6,025 nucleotides of DNA from Nitrospirota bacterium (GCA_003232715.1 QIJG01000320.1:1-6025); one strand, 5' to 3'. Shown: positions 1-5,951, counted from the stretch's first letter. Numbers and translations are program-made. Notes: generated by a model not told the origin, from the sequence alone.

Positions 1-419
1 AAAGGGGTGTGGGACTTGTTGTCCTGGCAGGTTTTATGAGGGTTGTAAGAAAACCCCTCATTGATCTGTTTCCGATGAGGATCATGAACATCCACCCGGC
101 ACTGCTTCCGTCCTTTCCGGGACTTCATGCCCAGAGACAGGCGGTCAGCTATGGCGTCAAACTTTCCGGTTGCACCGTCCATTTTGTTGATGAAGGTATG
201 GATACGGGGCCCGTCATAATACAGGCTGCTGTGCCCGTCTGTCACGACGACACGGAGGAGAGCCTTTCCGACAGGATATTAAAGTATGAGCACAGGATAT
301 TTCCTTATGCAATAAGGTTGTTTGCTGAGGGGAGGCTTGAAGTACAGGGGCGGGTTGTAAAAATCCATGATCGGATTAAGGATGAGGGTGTTGTTGTCAG
401 CCCACCCATTGACGGCTGA
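1..419 (+). CDS. purN: Phosphoribosylglycinamide formyltransferase, 3' part (5' end outside window)
   Basis: This cytosolic enzyme transfers the formyl group of 10-formyltetrahydrofolate to GAR, giving FGAR, the third step of de novo purine synthesis. The visible part matches the C-terminal two thirds of PurN. It contains the core strand VVLAGFMR, the NIHPALLPSFPG loop and the MDTGPVI segment. Counting from the GTG at 9, the catalytic triad is Asn27, His29 and Asp65, with the same 38-residue Asn-to-Asp spacing as E. coli N106/H108/D144. The frame is open to the left edge (first full codon at 3), and the usual N-terminal GAR-binding Rossmann half is missing. The GTG at 9 is therefore an internal Val, not the start. 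The stop is TGA at 417-419. The C-terminus is of normal length and looks intact. The next gene converges on it after 33 bp, with no clear terminator between them. Confidence 0.95.
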   Translation, partial: RGVGLVVLAGFMRVVRKPLIDLFPMRIMNIHPALLPSFPGLHAQRQAVSYGVKLSGCTVHFVDEGMDTGPVIIQAAVPVCHDDTEESLSDRILKYEHRIFPYAIRLFAEGRLEVQGRVVKIHDRIKDEGVVVSPPIDG

Positions 420-452
420 AGGATGGAAGATAATTGCAGGGCAATGAGGCTT

Positions 453-2273
453 TCAGAGAGCCGATCCCGGGTGGGCAAGATTAGCCATCTTGCGAAATTG
501 TGAACTTGATTCTATCAATTCTGAATAAGTTCCCTTAGCTGTAACTTCACCTTTCTCAAGCATATAAATCACATCGCATTCCTGAACGGTCGTTAAGCGG
601 TGTGCAATCATGATAATAGTTTTTTTCCGGGATATCTTCTGGATTGCCTCCATAATGGCATTTTCCGTAATCCCGTCCAGTGCGCTGGTTGCTTCATCAA
701 AAATGAGTACCTTGGGGTCATGATACAACGCTCGGGCAATACCGATCCGCTGGTGTTGTCCGCCACTTAGCCTGACCCCCCGTTCGCCGACCAGGGTATC
801 ATAACCATCGGGCAAGTCACGCATAATAAAATCGTGCAGCGTCGCAATTCGTGCCGCCCGTTCCACGGCTTTGTTATCAATTTCGTTGTCTTTAACCCCA
901 AAGGCAATATTACGTATGATGGTATCATCAGTGAGGTAAATGGATTGAGGAACATAGCCGAGGTTGTTCTGCCAGCTGCGAACATTTGCAGGGGTGATTT
1001 CAGTGCCATCAACAATGAGTTGCCCGCTGCCGGGTGACAGCAGACCCAGCATAATGTCCACTGTCGTGGTCTTTCCGGATCCCGTAACCCCAACCAATCC
1101 AACGGTTGTTTTAGCCTTGACCTCAAGATTTAATTTATTAACTGCAGGTATGGACGTATTGGGGTAGGAATATACGATATCACGAAGTTCTATTCTGTCT
1201 TTGAATTTCAATGGAGCTATTGTTTCAGCATGATCGGAAACCATGTCTGAGTCGCTATCCTGTGGGATAAGGTCGTTGTGTAAGATATCCAGTGCAGGGA
1301 GGTTATACCGGATAGTTGTCATTCCAATGAATATTCGCTGTAACGCCGGCATAAGCCGATATCCTGCAAAGGCATATAACGAAATCAGGGGCAATGCCGT
1401 TTCAGCATTCTGTTTTACTCCGATCAGGTACAGCACGATCAGCAGTATTCCCCCAAATGCAATTGTCTCAAGTGCGTACCTGGGTAATTGAGAGAATATC
1501 TGGCTTGTTGCCTCATAACCTGCAAACTGACGTGATGTAGTAAAGTATCGCTGGAGAAAGACGGATTCCCTGCCAAAGAGCTTCAGATCCTTAACGCCTC
1601 CCAGGGCTTCACTCGCCACCTTAAAACACTGCGTTCTTGCTTCGGCGGAGGTCTTGCCGATGCGGGCCAATTTCATACGAACAAGTCCAAAAACAGCGGC
1701 ATATGCGCCTCCCAGTACTACGGCGACCGTTACTGCAAGTAATGGGTCCACCACAATCAACAATCCAAGGATACTAAAGGCAACAACTACTTTGGTTAAT
1801 ACCTGCATGCCAGGCATCAGTACCCCACCAATTACACGATGGACTTCCATAAGAATATTCTTGCTTAAATCCGCTGTATTGCGATTAAGAAAAAAGACAT
1901 ATGGTTGGCTGAGATACTTATTGAGAAGCCGTACAGAGAGAGAATGTCCCTGTAAAAAAGTAAAACGCAATAACAGCCATGTGATGAAGGATGAAAATCC
2001 GTTGCCGAAGGCCAGAACTGCCAGTACAACCACCCCGGTGAAGAAGAGAAACTGGTTTGAATTGGAAAAACCCAGGGCATTGTAGATTTGACTCAGGTAT
2101 TTATTGGTATGAATAATTCCCGGGTTTGAAACAATACCCATAAAAGGAGCTATAGAGATGATACCTGTAATTTCAGTCATCCCCATAATCACAATGCCGC
2201 AAAACAGCCAATAGATATGACGCTTCTCACGCTTTGAAAACAATGCAAATATTTTACTGAAGTTTTTTATCAT
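453..2273 (-). CDS. ABC exporter, PglK/MsbA-like lipid-linked glycan flippase type
   Basis: This is a complete half-transporter of 606 aa with an N-terminal membrane domain fused to an ATPase. Hydrophobic segments lie roughly at 20-47, 75-103, 155-178, 179-200, 268-286 and 290-310, which fits six helices. The ATPase has the A-loop Tyr370, Walker A GVTGSGKT (395-402), Q-loop Gln443, signature LSGGQ (502-506), Walker B VLIFDE (522-527, catalytic Glu527), D-loop SALD and H-loop His558, so it should be active. The membrane part recalls Campylobacter PglK (WlaB) in the YRLMPA..RI motif before the linker, the Q-loop region YVPQSIYL and the overall length. PglK flips undecaprenyl-linked oligosaccharides across the inner membrane. 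The substrate here is unknown, because no glycosyltransferase gene is in the window. MsbA-like lipid export is the alternative. The start is the ATG at 2271-2273, but its ribosome site is weak: GGGAGG lies 18 nt upstream, farther than usual. Confidence 0.9.
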   Translation of the reverse strand: MIKNFSKIFALFSKREKRHIYWLFCGIVIMGMTEITGIISIAPFMGIVSNPGIIHTNKYLSQIYNALGFSNSNQFLFFTGVVVLAVLAFGNGFSSFITWLLLRFTFLQGHSLSVRLLNKYLSQPYVFFLNRNTADLSKNILMEVHRVIGGVLMPGMQVLTKVVVAFSILGLLIVVDPLLAVTVAVVLGGAYAAVFGLVRMKLARIGKTSAEARTQCFKVASEALGGVKDLKLFGRESVFLQRYFTTSRQFAGYEATSQIFSQLPRYALETIAFGGILLIVLYLIGVKQNAETALPLISLYAFAGYRLMPALQRIFIGMTTIRYNLPALDILHNDLIPQDSDSDMVSDHAETIAPLKFKDRIELRDIVYSYPNTSIPAVNKLNLEVKAKTTVGLVGVTGSGKTTTVDIMLGLLSPGSGQLIVDGTEITPANVRSWQNNLGYVPQSIYLTDDTIIRNIAFGVKDNEIDNKAVERAARIATLHDFIMRDLPDGYDTLVGERGVRLSGGQHQRIGIARALYHDPKVLIFDEATSALDGITENAIMEAIQKISRKKTIIMIAHRLTTVQECDVIYMLEKGEVTAKGTYSELIESSSQFRKMANLAHPGSAL

Positions 2274-2356
2274 AATGGGATAAGAAATTTGCCTCCCGGT
2301 TTGGGAGAAAAAGCCTCAATTAACCGAAGCCTCTTCCGCTCTTTTTTCTGTTTCTG

Positions 2357-2385
2357 TATAATTTTATCTTCTATATAATTTTATC
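2357..2385. repeat. Tandem direct repeat TATAATTTTATC, 17-bp period
   Basis: Two perfect 12-bp copies occupy 2357-2368 and 2374-2385. An 11-bp relative, ATTTTATCATA, recurs at 2472-2482 and matches 2378-2388. Each 12-mer begins with a perfect TATAAT on the plus strand, but neither has a convincing -35 at the right distance. A nucleoid-protein or regulator site is possible. Chance similarity in AT-rich DNA is also possible. Confidence 0.6.
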
Positions 2386-2500
2386 ATAGAATGCAGATTA
2401 TTGGAAAACCGGCCAGAAAGAAGTTTTGACCGGATGTATATAAGCCATACAGTCTATGCACTGACATTTTTATTTTATCATATTTTTATAGTATATAAGT

Positions 2501-2568
2501 AGAACTGTTCTTCAGGTTCAATCTATGAAATACATCCCGGAAGCCGGACAGAACAATAAGAAGGTTCT
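2501..2568. repeat. Two AGAAC/GTTCT inverted pairs
   Basis: AGAACTGTTCT at 2501-2511 is a hyphenated palindrome with a 1-nt centre. The same half-sites recur at 2550-2554 and 2564-2568 with a 9-nt spacer, followed by a pyrimidine-rich stretch that includes six T. The first resembles a dimeric-regulator operator. The second could form a weak 5-bp hairpin. No regulator can be assigned. Confidence 0.35.
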
Positions 2569-2605
2569 CTTCTCTCTTTTTTCGGGTATACAATGGAGGG
2601 TTTGA
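2525..2605 (+). CDS. Possible 26-aa small ORF
   Basis: The ATG at 2525-2527 opens 26 codons ending in TGA at 2603-2605. The peptide begins MKYIPEAGQNNKK and ends GIQWRV. Its codons look less AT-biased than the surrounding spacer. The upstream ribosome site is weak (CAGG about 8 nt before the ATG). It abuts the next mini-ORF exactly (TGA followed directly by ATG), a layout allowing translational coupling. I do not recognise the peptide. It may be a leader peptide, a remnant of a decayed gene or a chance ORF, and chance is most likely. Confidence 0.15.
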   Translation: MKYIPEAGQNNKKVLFSLFSGIQWRV

Positions 2606-2638
2606 ATGGGTAAAGGTATTTACCTACCGATGTATTGA
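2606..2638 (+). CDS. Possible 10-aa leader ORF (MGKGIYLPMY)
   Basis: The ATG at 2606-2608 has a good ribosome site, GGAGGG at 2595-2600, with a 5-nt spacer. The frame ends in TGA at 2636-2638. It lies about 190 nt upstream of the nitronate monooxygenase gene on the same strand. The inverted repeat at 2614-2645 overlaps most of it, so ribosome passage could in principle alter RNA folding. The coding claim rests only on the ribosome site and arrangement. Confidence 0.2.
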   Translation: MGKGIYLPMY

Positions 2639-2645
2639 TAGGTAA
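2614..2645 (+). repeat. GGTA-type overlapping inverted repeats
   Basis: AGGTA (2614-2618), TT, TACCT (2621-2625) forms one inverted pair. TTACCTA (2620-2626) also pairs perfectly with TAGGTAA (2639-2645) across a 12-nt loop. The central TACCT can pair with either flank, so the RNA could form two mutually exclusive hairpins. As DNA, the three half-sites could be an operator for a dimeric regulator. No poly-T follows, so it is not an intrinsic terminator. Confidence 0.45.
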
Positions 2646-2705
2646 GTTCGCAGGTTTCTGAGTCTCTGTTTCTATTTATTCGGGAGGTGGGAGGGGAAAA
2701 AGAAG

Positions 2706-2735
2706 TTGCAATATCCCGTGTGATTGTATTATATT
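2706..2735 (+). promoter_or_regulatory. Candidate sigma70-type promoter for the nitronate monooxygenase gene
   Basis: TTGCAA (2706-2711), 18 bp, then TATATT (2730-2735) gives a plausible promoter with a 5' leader of roughly 80 nt. The box lies in a TA-rich run with several overlapping -10-like hexamers, so its exact position is uncertain. A GATAAT at 2808-2813 could instead start a nearly leaderless transcript, but it has no good -35. Confidence 0.35.
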
Positions 2736-2824
2736 ATACATAAGATGGATGTAAAGAAGACAAACTAAGGCTTGTAAATACCTCGGCATCTGAGCAATAT
2801 TTAGTCTGATAATCTGAATTTTTT

Positions 2825-3940
2825 ATGTTTCTGCCATTGAAAATCAAAGATAAAAAAATAGATGTGCCAATCATTCAGGGAGGCATGGGAATCGGTGTCT
2901 CTCTCTATCCTCTGGCTCGTGCAGTTGCAGTTGAGGGAGGGGTTGGCATAATCTCCAGTGCAGCAATTGACAGATTGCTGTCCAAGCGCAACCGGAAGAA
3001 GTACAATACCTACGAGGCGGTCTATGAAGAGATCTCGCTTGCCAAGAGCGAGGGCGGTATTGTGGGTATAAATATAATGGTGGCACTTGGACGTGACTAT
3101 GAAGCTTCCGTGAAAGGTGCCATTGATGCCGGGGCCGACATGATTATCTCCGGTGCCGGGCTGCCGATGGCGCTGCCGTCGATTGCCAGGCCTGAACACA
3201 CTGCCCTGATCCCTATTGTATCATCAGCCAGGGCGCTCAGGATAATCTGTAAGAGGTGGCAACGTCAGGGGTATCAGCCGGATGCTGCGGTACTGGAAGG
3301 TCCACTTGCCGGTGGCCATTTGGGGTTCCAGTGGGGACAAATCGACCTTGAAGAGAATCTCCTGGAGAACCTGCTCCCCCCGGTTAAGGATGTAGCCCGT
3401 CAGTACGGTGATTTCCCGATAATCGTTGCCGGTGGTATTTATACCAGTCTTGATATCAAACGCTTTCTGGACCTTGGGGCTGACGGGGTTCAGATGGGTA
3501 CGCGTTTTCTCGGGACTGTAGAGAGTTCAGCCACTCCGGAATACAAGGCTGCCCTGCTTCAGGCCGGTCAGGACGATATAATTGTGAAAATGAAGCCAGG
3601 CTCGCCCTGTGGTTTGCCGATAAGGTTGATCAGGCAGTCACCTATGTATCAGGAAGCATTAGTGTCCGGCCGTCAGCCGAAATGCGATAAGGGTTATGTT
3701 CTTACAAAAGATACGGAAGGCAGGTATACCCGCTGTCCGGCAAAGGAGAGCAATGAGTCTCACTTCTGTATCTGTAACGGGCTCTTAAGTTCTGCCGGCT
3801 ATAACCCCGACAAGGAGAAGCCGCTATATACTGTGGGTACCAATGCTTACCGTGTAGACCGCCTAATGTCAGTACATGAATTGATGAATGAACTTAAAGG
3901 TGTTGTATCCCATCCTGCTGTTGAGACGGCAAAGCGGTAG
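2825..3940 (+). CDS. Nitronate monooxygenase / 2-nitropropane dioxygenase family flavoprotein
   Basis: This is a 371-aa FMN-dependent TIM-barrel enzyme of the family that oxidises toxic alkyl nitronates; FabK enoyl-ACP reductase is a relative. Visible motifs are the N-terminal PIIQGGMG (15-22), GVGIISS (39-45), INIMVAL (83-89), SGAGLP (109-114), EGPLAGGHLG (158-167) with conserved His165, VAGGIYT (201-207) and the phosphate-binding segment DGVQMGTRFLG (220-230). The barrel is followed by a C-terminal region with Cys262, 287, 304, 315 and 317 (FCIC) and a closing NAYRVD segment. This tail is common in the longer bacterial members and absent from FabK, which argues against FabK. The true substrate cannot be read from sequence. 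The ATG at 2825 has no Shine-Dalgarno, only a T run, but an in-frame stop at 2810-2812 and the intact N-terminal strand restrict the choice. The stop directly abuts that of the convergent peptidase gene. Confidence 0.88.
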   Translation: MFLPLKIKDKKIDVPIIQGGMGIGVSLYPLARAVAVEGGVGIISSAAIDRLLSKRNRKKYNTYEAVYEEISLAKSEGGIVGINIMVALGRDYEASVKGAIDAGADMIISGAGLPMALPSIARPEHTALIPIVSSARALRIICKRWQRQGYQPDAAVLEGPLAGGHLGFQWGQIDLEENLLENLLPPVKDVARQYGDFPIIVAGGIYTSLDIKRFLDLGADGVQMGTRFLGTVESSATPEYKAALLQAGQDDIIVKMKPGSPCGLPIRLIRQSPMYQEALVSGRQPKCDKGYVLTKDTEGRYTRCPAKESNESHFCICNGLLSSAGYNPDKEKPLYTVGTNAYRVDRLMSVHELMNELKGVVSHPAVETAKR

Positions 3941-4879
3941 TCACTCTTCGTAGTAGTCATCATCATCATCATCATCCTTGTAATTCCTCTTTTTCATTAA
4001 GAGTCTTATGAAGCCGGCTATTGTTATCAGGGCAGCAAGGAAGAAGAGTAGCTCGTAAAGGTTGCCGCTCAGATATGTAACCCATGTAATCCTCTTTCCA
4101 AGCTGCTTATGCCACTTTATCTCAAGCTCCTGAAGCGTGGTTTTAAAGGCCTTCTGAATTGCAGCATCCACATCATCACCATCTCTGAGGTTCTTCAGTA
4201 GCTTAAGCACTCCGTTGCGGCCATATTCCCTGCCCATGTATTCCACAATGCTCTTGCTCTCTTCATAGGCCAGTAACAGGGACTTTCCCTCTTTTGGAAA
4301 TCTCTCTGTCAGGGCACTGACGGGGATAAATCTCCCTGACAGTGCGGCATCTTTGAGGGGTGACCGCTTTGTATCCATAATTATCTCTGCTATACCACCG
4401 CTTACCCACTGAGAGATGCCTTCATCAAGCCATCTGGGCAGGTTTTCCTCCCTGATGTAATGATGCAGAAGGAGGTGGCACAATTCATGTCTCAGGGTTA
4501 TTCCGAGGGTAAAGGGATGTGTCTTCATCTTTGAGTAGTCTATTACTATCAGATTTTTCCGGGGGACGGCAAAGGCAACAAACTGGTTATTGCCGGCCAT
4601 CTTCCGGAATGTTTTGCTCTCTTTGATTAACAGGACGGTTGGTCTGAAGGTCACTTTCCAGCCAATGGTCTTCTCCAGTCCAGCCTTTATATCCGGATAG
4701 ATCTCCTCGACTTCTTCTGCGGCATTTTTAAGCGGTTTCTCAAACCGGACAATGATTTCACTGTTCCGGATGACCCCGATCTCTATCTGTTCGGCGTACA
4801 GTGGGGGAGAAATTATGATGAGGATTGTAAGTAATGACAAAAGAACGCTGATTCCCGTTCCCGTTGCCCCCCTTTTCAT
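3941..4879 (-). CDS. Membrane-anchored HExxH zinc metallopeptidase (peptidase MA-like)
   Basis: This is a predicted periplasmic gluzincin-type peptidase of 312 aa. I place the start at the ATG 4879-4877. It gives a textbook signal peptide: MKRG, a hydrophobic core, and likely cleavage after PPLYA at residue 29. The frame also extends up to a TTG at 4945 inside ilvC, but those 22 residues translate a C/G-run repeat and would bury the signal peptide. The active-site HELCH is at 131-135. The third zinc ligand is probably Glu153 in LPRWLDEG, as in Peptidase_MA-type families. A transmembrane helix at about 274-295 is followed by MKKR and a short tail containing seven Asp (302-308), then YYEE. Positive-inside topology puts the catalytic domain outside and the acidic tail in the cytoplasm. 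The substrate is unknown. It is probably cotranscribed with ilvC, 43 nt upstream. Confidence 0.8.
   Translation of the reverse strand: MKRGATGTGISVLLSLLTILIIISPPLYAEQIEIGVIRNSEIIVRFEKPLKNAAEEVEEIYPDIKAGLEKTIGWKVTFRPTVLLIKESKTFRKMAGNNQFVAFAVPRKNLIVIDYSKMKTHPFTLGITLRHELCHLLLHHYIREENLPRWLDEGISQWVSGGIAEIIMDTKRSPLKDAALSGRFIPVSALTERFPKEGKSLLLAYEESKSIVEYMGREYGRNGVLKLLKNLRDGDDVDAAIQKAFKTTLQELEIKWHKQLGKRITWVTYLSGNLYELLFFLAALITIAGFIRLLMKKRNYKDDDDDDDYYEE
3957..3976. repeat. ATC/GAT trinucleotide microsatellite
   Basis: Six perfect ATC units (3959-3976, GAT on the coding strand), preceded by GTC (coding GAC), encode the seven-aspartate run near the C-terminus of the metallopeptidase. Because the unit is 3 bp, slippage would change the tail length without a frameshift. 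Confidence 0.85.
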
Positions 4880-4910
4880 TCCCCCCTTGCCCGGGGGAAA
4901 CAGAGGGGGG
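4879..4910 (-). repeat. GC-rich palindromic repeat over the metallopeptidase ribosome site
   Basis: The perfect 7-bp arms TTCCCCC (4879-4885) and GGGGGAA (4893-4899) flank a 7-nt loop. An extra G6 at 4905-4910 can pair alternatively with the C6 at 4881-4886. In the minus-strand mRNA the hairpin covers the purine run AAGGGGGGA that would serve as ribosome site, and the A of the ATG. Its form, C-run/TTG/CCC/G-run, resembles dispersed palindromic repeats seen in several environmental bacterial phyla, but only one copy is in the window. There is no U-tract, so it is a poor intrinsic terminator for ilvC. Confidence 0.65.
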
Positions 4911-4922
4911 CGGACAATTAAC

Positions 4923-5939
4923 CTAAGCCTTTGACTTATCAACAAGTTTCTCTTTTTTCAGCCACGGCATCATGCTGCGTAGGCGGCTGCCCACTTCCTC
5001 TACCGGATGCTCCTTGCCCTTTTGTGTAAGGGCGTTGAATACGGGTTTGTCAGCCTTGCACTCAAGTATCCATTCCCTGGCGAACTCGCCCGACTGAATC
5101 TCCGAGAGGATCTTTTGCATCTCTGCCTTGACAGCCGCATTTATGACCCTTGGCCCCCTTGTGAGGTCACCATATTGGGCTGTATTGCTTATGGAGTAAC
5201 GCATATTTGAGATACCCCCTTCGTATATGAGGTCAACTATCAGCTTCACCTCATGGAGACACTCAAAATAGGCCATCTCCGGCGCATAGCCGGCCTCTAC
5301 GAGTGTCTCGAACCCTGCCTGTATTAGTGCTGAAACACCCCCGCAGAGGACTGCCTGTTCACCAAAGAGGTCTGTTTCGGTCTCTTCCCTGAAAGTGGTC
5401 TCAATAATTCCGGCTCTTCCTCCACCGATGGCGGAGGCATAGGCAAGCCCGATATCTTTTGTGTTGCCTGAAGGGTCCTGATGAATGGCTATGAGGCAGG
5501 GCACTCCGCTTCCCTTTGTATATTCGCTCCTTACCAGATGTCCCGGTCCCTTTGGGGCGACCATAAAGACATTGGCATCACGCGGTGGTACTATCTGTCC
5601 AAAATGGATATTGAACCCATGGGCAAAGGTAAGGTATGCTCCCTGCTTCATGTTCGGTGCGATTTCATTGCTGTAAATCTCCGCCTGATACTCATCCGGC
5701 AGGAGTATCATTATAATGTCCGACACCTTTGACGCCTCAGCCGGGGTCATAACAGTAAACCCGGCAGTCTCGGCCTTGACCCAGCTTCCGCCCTTCCTGA
5801 TGCCGATGACTACATCCATACCGCTGTCACGGAGATTGTTGGCGTGGGCATGTCCCTGACTGCCGTAACCCATTATGCAGATTTTCTTCCCCTTAATGAC
5901 CTCAGGGTTTGCATCTTTATCATAGTAAACCTTGATCAT
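4923..5939 (-). CDS. ilvC: Ketol-acid reductoisomerase (NADP+), class I short form
   Basis: The enzyme isomerises and reduces 2-acetolactate (or 2-aceto-2-hydroxybutyrate) to the dihydroxy acid in valine, leucine and isoleucine synthesis. Its 338 aa is the standard class I length. The Rossmann motif GYGSQGHAHA is at 24-33, His107 is in FAHGFNIHFG, and Lys130 is in APKGPGH. The magnesium ligands are Asp190 and Glu194 (DLFGE), Glu226 and Glu230, and the substrate Ser is at 251. These match the numbering I know for Pseudomonas KARI. All catalytic residues are present. The cofactor loop reads IRKGGSW: Arg48 and Ser52 are kept, favouring NADPH, but the loop seems one residue shorter than the common seven-residue version. 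The ATG start at 5939-5937 has a strong GGGAGG 6 nt upstream. The metallopeptidase gene follows on the same strand. ilvB and ilvN are not in the window. Confidence 0.97.
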   Translation of the reverse strand: MIKVYYDKDANPEVIKGKKICIMGYGSQGHAHANNLRDSGMDVVIGIRKGGSWVKAETAGFTVMTPAEASKVSDIIMILLPDEYQAEIYSNEIAPNMKQGAYLTFAHGFNIHFGQIVPPRDANVFMVAPKGPGHLVRSEYTKGSGVPCLIAIHQDPSGNTKDIGLAYASAIGGGRAGIIETTFREETETDLFGEQAVLCGGVSALIQAGFETLVEAGYAPEMAYFECLHEVKLIVDLIYEGGISNMRYSISNTAQYGDLTRGPRVINAAVKAEMQKILSEIQSGEFAREWILECKADKPVFNALTQKGKEHPVEEVGSRLRSMMPWLKKEKLVDKSKA

Positions 5940-5945
5940 AAAAAA

Positions 5946-5951
5946 CCTCCC
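5946..5951 (-). promoter_or_regulatory. Strong ribosome binding site of ilvC
   Basis: On the minus strand GGGAGG (5951-5946) is followed by six T and then the ATG, a near-ideal Shine-Dalgarno and spacing. It fixes the ilvC start and contrasts with the weak or absent sites of the exporter and nitronate monooxygenase genes. Confidence 0.85.

Larger units (their letters stand above)
2274..2824. other. 551-bp AT-rich intergenic region between divergent genes
   Basis: The region separates the ABC exporter (-) from the nitronate monooxygenase gene (+). No conventional gene is visible. It is clearly more AT-rich than the flanking genes, especially 2341-2400, 2461-2500 and 2720-2740. It holds a tandem AT repeat, two AGAAC/GTTCT inverted pairs, two small ORFs end to end and a GGTA-rich inverted repeat, with a candidate promoter near 2706-2735. 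A weak candidate promoter for the exporter on the minus strand is TTTCCA (2407-2402), 18 bp, TAAAAT (2383-2378). I recognise no riboswitch, tRNA or known ncRNA motif here. Confidence 0.7.

Noticed and set aside
420..452. Possible bidirectional terminator between purN and the exporter
   Set aside because: The 33-bp gap has no inverted repeat followed by a T-run on either strand.
767..1126. 119-aa minus-strand ORF overlapping the ATPase domain in another frame
   Set aside because: It lies out of frame within the Walker A to signature region of the exporter, whose in-frame motifs are intact.
1654..2085. 143-aa plus-strand ORF inside the ABC exporter gene
   Set aside because: It is an antisense shadow of the transporter membrane domain. 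The composition is low-complexity and there is no supporting ribosome site.
2461..2492. Promoter CTGACA ... TATAGT on the plus strand
   Set aside because: The spacer is 20 bp, too long, and the -35 is imperfect.
2550..2580. Intrinsic terminator (AGAAC/GTTCT hairpin plus pyrimidine tract)
   Set aside because: The stem is only 5 bp with a 9-nt loop, the T-run is not adjacent, and no upstream transcription unit needs it.
2274..2824. CRISPR, riboswitch or novel system in the spacer
   Set aside because: There are no regularly spaced repeats with unique spacers and no conserved riboswitch core that I recognise. The short repeats found do not amount to a known system.
2801..3199. 132-aa minus-strand ORF opposite the flavoenzyme gene
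   Set aside because: It lies almost wholly antisense to a gene with clear family motifs, and its own translation shows no recognisable domain.
4880..4945. Upstream TTG start giving a 334-aa metallopeptidase
   Set aside because: The extra 22 residues overlap ilvC and translate the C/G-run repeat. The ATG at 4879 gives a clean signal peptide at the N-terminus.
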